64,000 bases of DNA from Lacticaseibacillus kribbianus. GTDB lineage: Bacteria > Bacillota > Bacilli > Lactobacillales > Lactobacillaceae. Numbering within the stretch: the first letter of the stretch is position 1; each line of letters starts with the position of its first letter. The DNA lies in NCBI RefSeq assembly GCF_020180945.1, contig NZ_JAIPUL010000001.1, forward strand, positions 434,001 through 498,000. Direction: 5' to 3'. The position numbers were made by a program, and so were the translations under genes. Shown in pieces: positions 1 to 8,410 of this stretch. The notes beneath the pieces are model-generated. The model was given only the letters and a program-made list of their open reading frames with translations, made no database searches and had not been told where the DNA came from.

Positions 1-2
1 CG

Positions 3-1709
3 TTTTGGCGTTCCCTGAATTGGGACAAGGCGGGCAAGACGAGTGACGACTACCTCAACCAGACGCTGGTCGCCGTCGCGCGCGTGACGCTGGCCAACGG
101 CAACCCGTTCTACCAGCTGGCCACGGCCAAGGGCGAGGTGGTCGGCTACATCAACGCCACTGCGCTGGCCATCACCGACCAGCCGGGTGGGGTGGCGCAG
201 CCGTTCGGACGTTACGCGACCATCACCACGACGGCGAACGCCAAGATCTGGGGCGACCTGAGCTTCAAGACGGTCGCCGCGATGGCCCCCGACGTTTTCC
301 AGCAGACCTTCCTGGCCAAAACGGTCAGCCACCACGTGAACGGCGCGGACTACTACGCGCTCTACCGCGACGGCCAGCTCTTCGGCTACATCAACGCGGC
401 CACGGTCAAGACGGCGGCCACCCAAGCCGGCGTCGCCGTGAGCGTGGACAAGTACGCCACAACGACTTCTAAGGCGCGCTACGCCATCTGGAAGGGCTTT
501 GAATGGAAAAACAAGGCGGGGGCGACGGACGCGACGAAGCCGAAGACCTATGAGGTGCGCTACGCCTACCACCACGCGAGCGGGGCGGTGTACTACTCGC
601 TGTACCGGGCTAACAAGTGGCAGGGCTACGTCAACGCCAAGGCGATGACTTTGGCCGACACCGCGCGCGGCGCGGCGCTGCCGACCGACCAGATCGTCAG
701 CGTCACCGAGACGGGCCTGAAGGTCTGGACGGACCTTGCGATGCACACAAAGCTCACCGACACCAGGACCGTGCTCAACCGGACCTACCGGGTGACCCAG
801 CGCTTCGTCTCGGAGGCCGGGCCAGAGTACTTCCAGCTGACTGATGGCAAAGGCCAGCCCCAGGGTTACGTCAACGCGACGGCCGTGACGAAGGCGGCCG
901 GGGAACAGGGCCGCCCGGTCAGCGACAGCCGCGAGGTGCTCCTCAAGACCAACTACAAGCTCTGGCGCAATTTTGACTGGCTCGCGCTGGCCAAGCAGGC
1001 CGCAAGCTACCAGGGTCAGGCGCTTCAGGTCCGCTGCTACTACAACCACCTCAACGGCAGCCGCTACGCCTCGCTTTACACCTTGGGCGGCCAGTGGGTC
1101 GGCTACGTCAACGAAAAGGGGCTGACCCCGGCCGGCGTCTGGCGCCCGGTCAGCGGCCAGCTGCGCTACTACGATAACCTCAAGGACCGCTACACCAAGA
1201 CCTACGCGGTGACCTACTTCAGCCAGCTGGATGCGCGCTGGGCCAAGAAAAACTACGGCGGCTACGCGTTCGGCCCCAGTGGCTGTGGCATGGCCTCCAT
1301 GGCGATGGTGCTGGCCGGCTACGGCCGTGCCGTGACGCCGATCACGACCGCCGATTACGGCTACAAGTACGCCGACTTCGACCGCGACGGGGCGGGCACC
1401 AACCAGGAAACCCTGACCACGGTGGCGACGCGCTTCGGCCTCGACTGGAAGGTCATGGCGTCAAGCGCCGAGCTGATTAGCTACCTCAAGCAGGGCTACC
1501 CGGCGACGGTCTGCCTCGACCTCGGCGGCTACCGGCACATCGTGGTGCTGCACGGGTACGCTAACGGCAAGACCACGGTTTCCGATCCGTACGCTAACCG
1601 GCTGTACACCGGCAAGCACACGATTGCAGACGTCTGGAGCAAGCTCTCGTGGTTGCAGGGCAACCGCGAGATGGGGGCGTCTGCCGCCATCGTCTACTTC
1701 GCGCGGTAA
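3..1709 (+). CDS. GW-repeat protein with C-terminal C39-like peptidase domain (5' partial)
   Basis: The reading frame is open to the left edge, so the N-terminus lies outside the window. About 360 residues are built from repeated modules of about 90 residues, each ending in GYVN or GYIN after an aromatic stretch (YYALY, YYSLY, YFQL, YASLY). This is the look of GW/SH3-like modules that bind cell-wall polymers. The last 160 residues form a papain-like C39_2 domain: catalytic Cys in SGCGMASM, His in the RHIVVLHGY segment and Asp/Asn near VSDPY. By family it is a surface or secreted cysteine peptidase or amidase-like protein held on the wall by the repeats. The substrate is unknown. A terminator follows at once, so it ends its transcript. 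Confidence 0.75.
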   Translation, partial: FWRSLNWDKAGKTSDDYLNQTLVAVARVTLANGNPFYQLATAKGEVVGYINATALAITDQPGGVAQPFGRYATITTTANAKIWGDLSFKTVAAMAPDVFQQTFLAKTVSHHVNGADYYALYRDGQLFGYINAATVKTAATQAGVAVSVDKYATTTSKARYAIWKGFEWKNKAGATDATKPKTYEVRYAYHHASGAVYYSLYRANKWQGYVNAKAMTLADTARGAALPTDQIVSVTETGLKVWTDLAMHTKLTDTRTVLNRTYRVTQRFVSEAGPEYFQLTDGKGQPQGYVNATAVTKAAGEQGRPVSDSREVLLKTNYKLWRNFDWLALAKQAASYQGQALQVRCYYNHLNGSRYASLYTLGGQWVGYVNEKGLTPAGVWRPVSGQLRYYDNLKDRYTKTYAVTYFSQLDARWAKKNYGGYAFGPSGCGMASMAMVLAGYGRAVTPITTADYGYKYADFDRDGAGTNQETLTTVATRFGLDWKVMASSAELISYLKQGYPATVCLDLGGYRHIVVLHGYANGKTTVSDPYANRLYTGKHTIADVWSKLSWLQGNREMGASAAIVYFAR

Positions 1710-1755
1710 GCGCAACTGTTTGCATTTTTCTAAAAAAAACGAGTTGTCACACGTG

Positions 1756-1797
1756 CTTGGCCTGCCCACAGCTAGACTGTGAGGGGCCAAGTTTTAT
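1756..1797 (+). terminator. Rho-independent terminator
   Basis: Inverted repeat CTTGGCC/GGCCAAG with an inner CACAG/CTGTG stem, followed by TTTTATT, just after the GW-repeat gene. Confidence 0.7.
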
Positions 1798-1863
1798 TGT
1801 GACTTGGGACTGCCCGTCTGGCGCGGGACACGATTGATTACGGGGAAAGGCTTGGGTTATCAC

Positions 1864-2952
1864 ATGGATCTCATCTTACTTGCTATTGGCGCGCTGTTCG
1901 TGCTGAGCTGGCGCTGGGCGCCGAACACGCTGGCGCGCGACTACATCGACCACCGCACCACCATGACCATCAACGGTTTCTTCCTGTTCCTGGTGTTTTT
2001 CAGCCACTTCTCCAGCTACCTGCCGGCGCAGACGCAGCTGTTTCACCTCAGCGGCATCTGGCTGCACATTCAGCGGCAGGTCATCGTCACGCCGTTCCTG
2101 TTCTTCTCCGGCTACGGCATCATGACCCAGCTGATCCGCCGCGGCCACCAGTACGTCGATTCCTTTCCGGTGAAGCGCTTCTTCTTCGTCTGGTTCCGCT
2201 TCTTCGTAGCCGTCAGCTTGTTTTGGCTGGTGTCCCTAGTGATGCACGTGGACTACCCGCTGCGGAAAGTGGCACTGGCCTACACCGGGCTGGTGTCGAT
2301 CGGCAACAGCAACTGGTACATCTTCGTCGTACTGGTGCTGTACATCGTGACCTACGTCGCCTTCAAGCTGTTCGGCAAGCGGCAGACCCTCGCCTTGGTC
2401 GTGACCGGGCTGTTGATTCTGGCCTACGTCGTGGTGGCCTACCGGCGACGCATGGTGCCGGCGTTTTACAACACCATTTTCTGCTACTATGCGGGGATGC
2501 TCTACGCCGTGCACAAGGACCGCATCACGCGCTGGGTGGCGGGCAGCTGGCCGCGTTACCTGCTGACCGGGCTGCTGCTGGCGGCTGCGTTCTGCGCGAC
2601 CTACCTGCTGGTCAGCCGCACCATCTTCGGCTGGCGCGTGCTGTGGTACGAGCTGATGAGCGTCAGCTTCGCGCTGGGCGTCACCTGGTTTGCGATGCGG
2701 GTGCGGGTGGTCAATCCACTTTTGGCCTACATGGGCGGCGGGGCGATGTTCTCGCTGTACATGCTGCAGCGGCTGCCGATGATCGTCGGCAGCAGGCTCG
2801 GGCTGCAGGCCAACCCGATTCCGTACTTCCTCCTGGTGGTCGTAGCCACCTTCGCAATCTCCTGGGTGTTCGAGTACGTGGTGAACGCGGTGCTCGGGGT
2901 GCTGATCCACAAGCGCACCGCCGTCGCCGGGATTGGCGAGCACAAGAAGTGA
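1864..2952 (+). CDS. Acyltransferase-3 family membrane protein
   Basis: A 362-residue polytopic protein with about ten hydrophobic segments. Early segments carry the arrangement typical of Acyl_transf_3 enzymes: a His in the second segment (FFSHF) and the FFSGYG stretch before a basic loop. Such enzymes O-acetylate surface polysaccharides, peptidoglycan or teichoic acids at the membrane; the acceptor cannot be told here. I chose the ATG at 1864, which follows a GGGGAAAGG ribosome site, over a TTG 60 bases upstream without one. It stands alone between two terminators. Confidence 0.75.
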   Translation: MDLILLAIGALFVLSWRWAPNTLARDYIDHRTTMTINGFFLFLVFFSHFSSYLPAQTQLFHLSGIWLHIQRQVIVTPFLFFSGYGIMTQLIRRGHQYVDSFPVKRFFFVWFRFFVAVSLFWLVSLVMHVDYPLRKVALAYTGLVSIGNSNWYIFVVLVLYIVTYVAFKLFGKRQTLALVVTGLLILAYVVVAYRRRMVPAFYNTIFCYYAGMLYAVHKDRITRWVAGSWPRYLLTGLLLAAAFCATYLLVSRTIFGWRVLWYELMSVSFALGVTWFAMRVRVVNPLLAYMGGGAMFSLYMLQRLPMIVGSRLGLQANPIPYFLLVVVATFAISWVFEYVVNAVLGVLIHKRTAVAGIGEHKK

Positions 2953-2968
2953 TTGGATTGTTCTATCT

Positions 2969-3004
2969 GCGCGTGCGCCGGGTTTCGGGGCACGCGCTTT
3001 TTTT
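2969..3004 (+). terminator. Rho-independent terminator
   Basis: Perfect 8-bp stem GCGCGTGC/GCACGCGC followed by seven T residues after the acyltransferase gene. Confidence 0.85.
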
Positions 3005-3052
3005 GTCTCTTGGACTGGCGAGGCGGACTGGGCTTGAGACGTTGGAAACGCT

Positions 3053-3082
3053 TTGACGCATGTTGATTGAAATTGCTACAAT
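3053..3082 (+). promoter_or_regulatory. Putative promoter for the mrr-like gene
   Basis: TTGACG at 3053-3058, 18-bp spacer and TACAAT at 3077-3082 with a TG-n extension. It would give an untranslated leader of about 325 nt before the mrr-like gene. In that leader the only candidate is a weak 45-codon frame at 3239-3376 behind GGAGAGG; I see no other feature. Confidence 0.5.
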
Positions 3083-3238
3083 CGAATTGAGCAATCAACC
3101 AGGAAAAGAATCATCACGCCTGCGCTGCCACTGCTGATTGCATTACCCAAAGTGGGCGCGTCATTCATCAACAAATGGCGCCCTAAGAAGGGGCAGGGGG
3201 AGACAGGACGGTCTTCCCCAAAAGTGGGTGGAGAGGTT

Positions 3239-3376
3239 ATGACCAGGAGACAATCTGGGCTTACTGCAGCATTGGCAACGGTGGGCCAAACACTCAACGA
3301 CGACGTGGCAGACGCCGGTGCGGCGGCGGGTCGGTGGCCGTGCCCGACCGAATCATGTTTTTACCCTAGACGTTAA
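3239..3376 (+). CDS. Possible small leader ORF (45 codons), unrecognised
   Basis: Begins with ATG behind GTGGGTGGAGAGG and ends 40 bases before the mrr-like gene. The product is hydrophilic and resembles nothing I recognise. It could be a leader peptide of the long mrr transcript or simply chance. Only the ribosome site speaks for it. Confidence 0.2.
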   Translation: MTRRQSGLTAALATVGQTLNDDVADAGAAAGRWPCPTESCFYPRR

Positions 3377-3416
3377 CCAACAAGCGTGTTTCCTGAGCCG
3401 ATAAGGAGGCGTTGTA

Positions 3417-4322
3417 ATGAGTGACCAGACACGTTCCACCAAGCTTGCCATCATCACCGCACTCAGAGAAGTCGGCGGAAGCGCTTCGCGCACGAAGCTG
3501 AAGGAGCTGATAGCAGCAGATCCGGCGAGCGGATTCACTTACAATGAGGTCTACGATGAGGTTGAGTCCAAGCCCTCCGGCGAGAAGTACAAGCCCTTCG
3601 ATTACGAGTTCAACCTGGGCGTCAAGGAGTTGGAGGCCATTGGCTACATCCAGCCACCGGTGGGCGGCGCGTCCTTGGTCCTAACGGCGCGCGGCCGCAC
3701 CGCCGACCTTGGGCAGTTTCCCAGCGCGGCCGAGCAACGGTTGATGGATGACTACTGGCAAAGCAGGAAGGGGCTGCGCGCACGCAATGCCTGGCGGGCA
3801 ACCGCGGTCGCGGGGGATGAAGCGTCGCAGGATGCCAATGCGCTGGATTCCCGAGAGGAGGCGTGGCAGGGCGAACTCATCGAGTGTCTGAAGCAGTTCA
3901 CCCCGCTGAAGTTCGAAAGCTTCGCTCGCCTCTTGATCTCCAAGATGGGGGTGAGAATCGATAAGGAAAAAGGCATCGTGGCCAGCGGCGACAATGGCAT
4001 TGACGGATTCGGATACTTCGAATCCGACGAATTTCGGACGGCGCGGGTCGCCATTCAGGCGAAACGCTACGTCAAGGCGGCCGTCTCTGCCCCTGAGATC
4101 GATAATTTCAGGGGTGTGATGGATGCGCACAACGCCGAATACGGCATTTTTATCACCACGACGTCGTTCACCGCCCCCGCCAAACGCAAGGCGGTGCAGG
4201 GCACTCGGACGGTGACGCTGATTGATGGTCACCGCATTGCGGCCTTGGTCGCGCGCTATCGGCTGCACGTGACACCGGTTCAGTCCTACACGCTTGGCGA
4301 CTACTACTTTGAGGAGGACTAG
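3417..4322 (+). CDS. mrr: Mrr-like restriction endonuclease
   Basis: A 301-residue protein. Residues 1-100 look like the winged-helix N-terminal domain of Mrr-type enzymes. The C-terminal half carries the PD-(D/E)xK nuclease fold: the FESFARLLISKMG helix, then Asp in GDNGIDGFG and the QAK strand (AIQAKRY), the usual DGxDG...QxK pattern. By family it would cut modified or foreign DNA in the cytoplasm. The ATG follows AAGGAGG. No methyltransferase or specificity subunit is adjacent, which fits a type IV, modification-dependent enzyme. The substrate specificity is not visible. Confidence 0.8.
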   Translation: MSDQTRSTKLAIITALREVGGSASRTKLKELIAADPASGFTYNEVYDEVESKPSGEKYKPFDYEFNLGVKELEAIGYIQPPVGGASLVLTARGRTADLGQFPSAAEQRLMDDYWQSRKGLRARNAWRATAVAGDEASQDANALDSREEAWQGELIECLKQFTPLKFESFARLLISKMGVRIDKEKGIVASGDNGIDGFGYFESDEFRTARVAIQAKRYVKAAVSAPEIDNFRGVMDAHNAEYGIFITTTSFTAPAKRKAVQGTRTVTLIDGHRIAALVARYRLHVTPVQSYTLGDYYFEED

Positions 4323-4337
4323 GCGTTTGAATGTCAT

Positions 4338-4749
4338 ATGCCGGACCAGTGCGATTCTCAGCTCAAGGGGAAAAACAGGCCAAAATACGACGTACTGACG
4401 CGTCTCATCGTTCCGATGCAAAAGTAGCCGTCCGGCCGGGTGGAATCCCGCTTCGAGGCCGCGGTGGTGGCCTCCCTGAAGACCGCCGACCCTGCCCAGC
4501 GCGAGTATGAGGCAATTCTAGAACGCAACGGGGGGCCGCAGGTGATGCGCCAGGCCGATGTGAGCCAGCTCAACGCGACGGCCACGCTGGCGCTGATGAA
4601 TTGGCGTGGTGCGCGGCGACCGCTTTTTTACCGGCACCCTGCACGAGTTCTGCGTGGACGGCACCATTTTGAAGTGGCTGGTGCACCTGGAGGCGCCCGG
4701 GCGCAAGCGGGGTGAACGGCGGCTGCCGGATTGCCGGTCGCGCGACTGA
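4338..4749 (+). pseudogene. Broken gene of unknown function: in-frame TAG plus frameshift
   Basis: Three pieces read as one protein. A 29-codon start (ATG 4338, ...RLIVPMQK) hits TAG at 4425-4427. The same frame continues from 4428 with coding-like sequence (FEAAVVASLKTADPAQREY...) to about 4604. From there the coding character moves by one base into the frame that reads RGDRFFTGTLHEF...ILKWLVHLEAP and stops with TGA at 4747. I recognise no family. Either it is decayed or the sequence has errors at two points. No clear ribosome site precedes the ATG, so the original start may differ. Confidence 0.45.
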
Positions 4750-4810
4750 AGCAGTCGATGTGGTCAGTTGATCGTGTTCATCAGGCCCAGTCATCCCATA
4801 ACCACGCAAA

Positions 4811-4858
4811 AGTGCCAAGCATCGACGAGCATTTCGCCGATGCTTGGCACTTATTTTG
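4811..4858. terminator. Bidirectional terminator
   Basis: Perfect 14-bp inverted repeat (4811-4824 with 4838-4851), flanked by AAAA on the left and TTATTTT on the right. It sits between a rightward broken gene and the end of a leftward gene and could serve both. Confidence 0.75.
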
Positions 4859-4923
4859 AATCGGTTGACCGCGCCCGGTCGCAAGTCGCCGCGCGAGGGC
4901 AGGCATCGCCACCGCCGGTTGGG

Positions 4924-5811
4924 CTAGTGGCGCATGTGCTCAAAAGCAAGGTAATCCAGAACGGCAGACCAGGGGAGGCGCATGGCATCGCAGACGTCAT
5001 GCGCGGTCGGGGCCTCGGGCCGCTTCACGCGATCGTAGCGTGAAGCATCCCGCATGATGGGCAACCCAAGGCGGCCGGATTCGGCCACCAGGTTGGCGAG
5101 CAGCGCGTCGTATTCCACGGTCGTCAACTTGCGCATTGCCACTGTGTTCCGCGGGCTAGTGGTGACTGCCGGACGGCGCGCGGGGGTCGGCTTGGCGGTC
5201 GTGCTCGACTTGCGCCGACGCGCGGTCGCTTTGGGCTTGGGCCGGGACCGTGGTTGCTTCTTCGGTGCCTTCTTGGTGGTGGCGGGTGCGGCACACGTCG
5301 GGTTGCGCTGTTGCAGTGCGTGTGGCAGTTCGGTGATGGGGTGATGCCAGTAAGCGTCAACCGCATTATCCGCGCGAATGAGACCGGCTCGGTTGACGAG
5401 CTGCGGCCAACTCATGCGGAAAAGGGCCAGCAATTGCGAGGAGGATGGGGCGCTGTCCGTTCGACAGGCGTCATACTGGGTCGCAGTCGACCGGCTGGTG
5501 AGTCCCCGTCGCTGGATTTCCAGTGAAAACAATTCGAGGCAGAGACGCTGAATTTTTTCAGTGTGTTGGTGCGCTGGCCAGGACTGGGGCTTCGGACTGC
5601 TCAGGGCCCGGGCAGAGTCGGCAATTTCCGCGTTGAGCGTGGCCAGCGGCGGCGCAATCCCCCAATCGCTGGGCTGGCGGCACTGACCGCAAATGGCCGC
5701 AATTTCCGGTGCCGAATCGGCCAGGTCCTCGGCCCCAGTATCGCGGCAAAAATCTCTAACGGTGGCTGGAATCTGGCGGTTGCGCGTAATCCAATCGGCT
5801 GTCTCTGGCAT
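4924..5811 (-). CDS. Unrecognised protein with a basic, histone-H1-like linker
   Basis: 295 residues. The N-terminal 160 residues are helical and include a CGQC pair (IAAICGQCRQPSDWG). Next come about 50 residues dense in Lys, Arg, Pro and Ala (for example KKAPKKQPRSRPKPKATA), like the tails of H1-like DNA-binding proteins. A small helical C-terminal domain follows (residues 215-295, WSAVLDYLAFEHMRH). I recognise no family; nucleic-acid binding is inferred only from the linker. ATG at 5811 is 11 bases from AAGGAG, while an in-frame GTG at 5820 is only two bases from it and is less likely. Confidence 0.6.
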   Translation of the reverse strand: MPETADWITRNRQIPATVRDFCRDTGAEDLADSAPEIAAICGQCRQPSDWGIAPPLATLNAEIADSARALSSPKPQSWPAHQHTEKIQRLCLELFSLEIQRRGLTSRSTATQYDACRTDSAPSSSQLLALFRMSWPQLVNRAGLIRADNAVDAYWHHPITELPHALQQRNPTCAAPATTKKAPKKQPRSRPKPKATARRRKSSTTAKPTPARRPAVTTSPRNTVAMRKLTTVEYDALLANLVAESGRLGLPIMRDASRYDRVKRPEAPTAHDVCDAMRLPWSAVLDYLAFEHMRH

Positions 5812-5847
5812 CGTGGACACAGCTCCTTTGACTTGTTCTTCAATTTC

Positions 5848-5875
5848 AGTATACTTGAAGCGCTTTACAAGGCAA
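5848..5875 (-). promoter_or_regulatory. Putative promoter of the basic-linker protein
   Basis: On the minus strand TTGCCT (5875-5870), 16-bp spacer, TATACT (5853-5848). It is back to back with the rightward promoter, so the two genes are divergent. Confidence 0.5.
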
Positions 5876-5893
5876 GATAATATTCTCTATAAT
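5864..5893 (+). promoter_or_regulatory. Putative promoter of the 6087 gene
   Basis: TTTACA at 5864-5869, 18-bp spacer and consensus TATAAT at 5888-5893. The transcript would carry a leader of about 185 nt with a mini-ORF and a hairpin. Confidence 0.6.
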
Positions 5894-5960
5894 TAAACCG
5901 ATGCCCGGAACACCGAATGCGTGCGCCAGGCCGTTTGGTTGGAAGAGAGTGAGGAGAAAT

Positions 5961-5984
5961 ATGTCGGATTATCTTATTGATTAG
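5961..5984 (+). CDS. Seven-codon leader mini-ORF with downstream hairpin
   Basis: ATG behind a strong GTGAGGAG site encodes MSDYLID and stops with TAG. Its stop codon lies in the 5' arm of a stem AGGCGGG/CCCGCCT (about 5983-6050) that encloses a second stem TTGGG/CCCAA. Translation of the peptide could therefore influence folding ahead of the gene at 6087. It may instead be the remnant of a lost gene start. Confidence 0.35.
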   Translation: MSDYLID

Positions 5985-6086
5985 GCGGGCATAATCGGGT
6001 CAATAGTGTGACGCAGTTGGGTCAGCCCTTTTCGCGGCCCAATCCCGCCTGACCGTCGACATCGCGACGGAGATAGGGGAGTAAGG

Positions 6087-6719
6087 ATGCTAAGTAAAAT
6101 CAGCACGGCCGAGTTTGAGCTGCGGGAGCTGACCGGCCGCAGCGCTGCCGAGGTTTTGACCCTCGTCAAACGGCTGACGGCCGAGCGCGAGCAGTTACGC
6201 GCCTTGCGAGACACTGGGGTTGACGTGCGGAGGCGGACTCGGCTGACCGTCTTGCGCCTGCACTTGGCCCGTGCCCACGAGGTCTACGCCGCACTCGGCG
6301 GCGTCTACAAGCCGACGCGACGCGAAAAAACCGCCGCGGCCTTCGAGGCGAGCCTCGGGGCCGTGGCGACGGTCGAGTTCAGCATCGGGGGCTTTTTTGG
6401 CGGCTACGTCACAACGCTCGTGACGCTGCCGGATGGCTACGTGACGCGGCGGCGGGGACCGAGCCCGGACTGGCCGGACCCGGCGGTGTGGCCGGTGCGG
6501 CTCGGCGCCACGCAGTTCCTGGCCGATCTGGCCGACCTGCACATCGGTGAGTGGCGCGCCAAGTACGAGAATCCTGAGGTGTTGGACGGGACGCAGTGGA
6601 CCCTGACGTTCACCTACCTTGACCACCGCAAGCCGGTCGAGTATTACGGCAGCAACGCCTACCCGTACAACTTCGCCCAGCTGGAGCGGCTGTTCGACCG
6701 CGCGGCGGTTGGGCGGTGA
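6087..6719 (+). CDS. Unrecognised protein
   Basis: 210 residues, soluble by composition. The first 80 residues are strongly helical and charged and probably coiled (ELTGRSAAEVLTLVKRLTAEREQL). The rest is a compact domain with a glycine-rich strand (EFSIGGFFGGYVTTLVTLPDGY) and a conserved-looking end (YYGSNAYPYNFAQLERLF). No family recognised. ATG lies behind GGGAGTAAGG. Its stop region overlaps the start area of the next gene, so the two are almost certainly one operon and may share a function. Confidence 0.65.
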   Translation: MLSKISTAEFELRELTGRSAAEVLTLVKRLTAEREQLRALRDTGVDVRRRTRLTVLRLHLARAHEVYAALGGVYKPTRREKTAAAFEASLGAVATVEFSIGGFFGGYVTTLVTLPDGYVTRRRGPSPDWPDPAVWPVRLGATQFLADLADLHIGEWRAKYENPEVLDGTQWTLTFTYLDHRKPVEYYGSNAYPYNFAQLERLFDRAAVGR

Positions 6720-6724
6720 GCCCG

Positions 6725-7282
6725 ATGAGCGACGTGCCGCAAGCCGGTGCACGCACGCGCCTGTTGGCCGCGCTTGGGCGGTGGTACATCCGCGGACTGG
6801 CGAATCCGCGCCTGCACCTCGGCGTCGACCTTACCGTGCAGGCCGGCCGGCGCCGTGAGATCGTCCACGTTGCGCCCAAGCAGCTGGCCACGTTCAAAAC
6901 GCAGCTGGTGCGCCGCTTCGATGAGGCGCTCTGCGAGTACGCCAGGCCCAAGCGCCGGATAGTCGGCTACCAGCCGTTCTACCGCATCGCGCTCGTCTCC
7001 ATCTGCGGGCACCTCGGCGACTGCTACGAATTGTGGGATGCGCTTGAGGTCTGGACCACCGGCGCGCACTCCGGGCAGCGGGTCTGCCTCCCCAAGGGCA
7101 CGCTGCTGCACGTCGAGTTGTTCTGGTCTGCGCCGCTTCCGACCGGTGGCCAGCCGCGCCAGCTCGGCCGGGTTACCGCCGTCGACGGCACGCCCTACGA
7201 TGTGATCTTCTGGGATTTTCTGGCGCGCGCGCACGGCATTGCGTGGACGACCTTCCAAGACGCCAAAAAGCGCGGCCTGTAG
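6725..7282 (+). CDS. Unrecognised protein, partner of the 6087 gene
   Basis: 185 residues, soluble, no motif I know. The middle part (ICGHLGDCYELWDALEVW) and the end (YDVIFWDFLARAHGIAW) look like a structured alpha/beta domain. ATG at 6725 is preceded by GGTGA with five bases of spacing; an in-frame GTG at 6716 overlapping the previous stop is possible. The tight spacing suggests translational coupling with 6087. The stop codon lies inside a terminator hairpin. Confidence 0.65.
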   Translation: MSDVPQAGARTRLLAALGRWYIRGLANPRLHLGVDLTVQAGRRREIVHVAPKQLATFKTQLVRRFDEALCEYARPKRRIVGYQPFYRIALVSICGHLGDCYELWDALEVWTTGAHSGQRVCLPKGTLLHVELFWSAPLPTGGQPRQLGRVTAVDGTPYDVIFWDFLARAHGIAWTTFQDAKKRGL

Positions 7283-7301
7283 CGGGCCGCGCTTTTTGGC
7301 G
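7261..7301. terminator. Bidirectional terminator overlapping a stop codon
   Basis: 17-bp arms CGCCAAAAAGCGCGGCC and its complement (7261-7276 with 7285-7301); the A- and T-rich halves provide a U-tract on either strand. It closes both the 6725 gene and the leftward chromate-transporter operon. Confidence 0.75.
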
Positions 7302-7313
7302 TCGCCGACGTCC

Positions 7314-7868
7314 TCACAGCCAGTACCCAATCGCGCCGACCACGCCGGCCAGCGCGATCAACACCACCGGATTGACCTGCCACTTGAGGTCCAGCACCAT
7401 CACCGCGCCGAGCACGCCGAGGCTGACCCAATCGACGTGGGCCCGGGCGAGGGCGAAAACGGAGTCGATGCCGCCGATGGTGGTCAGCGCCAGCTGCACG
7501 GCGACGGCGACGATCAGCCCGGCGCTCGCCGGCTTGATGCCTTTGAGAAGCGCGCTCAGGACCCAGTTGTCCTGGATGCGCTGCTCGTTTCGCATGTACA
7601 GCGGCACGAACACCAGCGAGGGGATGCACACGGTCAGGGTGACGGCCAAAGCGACCCAGAAGCCGCCGGCGAGCTGGCCGATGTAAGTTGCCGAGTTGAT
7701 CGCAACGGGACCCGGGATCAGCCCGTCCAGCGCGTTGAGGTCGGCGAACTGCGCCGGCGTCAGGCCGAGCTTGGTGGACTCGGCGTAGATCAGAGACAGC
7801 ATCGCGTAGCCGCCGCCAAAGCCCAGAAAGCCGATTTTGAGGTAGGCCCAGATCATCTGCCAGATCAT
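7314..7868 (-). CDS. Chromate transporter family protein, second half-size subunit
   Basis: 184 residues with about five or six membrane segments. The beginning (LKIGFLGFGGGYAMLSLIYAES) and PGPVAINSATYIG are the signature stretches of CHR-type half-transporters (paired short ChrA proteins in Firmicutes). The family moves chromate or related anions across the membrane; many members have no tested substrate. Its ATG overlaps the TGA of the upstream half by four bases (ATGA), so the two halves were an operon. The upstream half is interrupted, which probably leaves this subunit without a partner. Confidence 0.8.
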   Translation of the reverse strand: MIWQMIWAYLKIGFLGFGGGYAMLSLIYAESTKLGLTPAQFADLNALDGLIPGPVAINSATYIGQLAGGFWVALAVTLTVCIPSLVFVPLYMRNEQRIQDNWVLSALLKGIKPASAGLIVAVAVQLALTTIGGIDSVFALARAHVDWVSLGVLGAVMVLDLKWQVNPVVLIALAGVVGAIGYWL

Positions 7869-8410
7869 CGCGTCACCGCCTTTTTCGGCCGGTAGCACGC
7901 GACGCCGATGATGCCGGCCGCCACGATCAGCACCGGCGTCGTGACCAGACCCAGCACGGTCAGCACCAGGCAAGCGACGGCGAGCGCGACGGCAATCGGG
8001 TCGGTCAGGTTGTAGCGGGCGAGGCGGTACGCGGCAGTGAAAAGAAACGCGGCGCTGGCGGCGCGCACGGCCTGCATGACCGCCATCACGACCCCGGTGC
8101 GCGGCAGCTTCTGGTACGCGGTGGTCGCCAGAAGCATCAGCAGGAACGCGGGCAAAACGGCGCCGGCGCCGGCCGCCAGCATGCCCGCGCGGCCGTTGAT
8201 TTTGCGCCCGACGAAGCAGGCGTTGGTGACGGCGATGACGCCGGGCAGCGACTGCGACAGCGTGGTGTACTCTTACAGGTCGGCCTGGCTGATCAGCTGC
8301 CGGCGGTCGCACAGCTCGCGCTCGATCACCGGCAGCATCGCCATGCCGCCGGAGAAGGTGAAGCCGCTTGCCATGAAGTAGATGCGAAATAAGAGCCAGT
8401 TGGTTGTCAT
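7865..8410 (-). pseudogene. Chromate transporter family protein, first subunit, interrupted by TAA
   Basis: From ATG 8410 (behind GGAGG) the frame reads a CHR-type N-terminus (FMASGFTFSGGMAML, then a QADL stretch) but meets TAA at 8275-8273, codon 46. The same frame then continues with EYTTLSQSLPGVIAVTNACFVG, the continuation expected for this family, to the TGA at 7867-7865. The full length would be about 181 residues, normal for a half-size subunit. A restart inside would lose the first segments. It is a nonsense mutation or a sequencing error; the rest of the frame shows no further damage, so any loss is recent. Confidence 0.75.
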
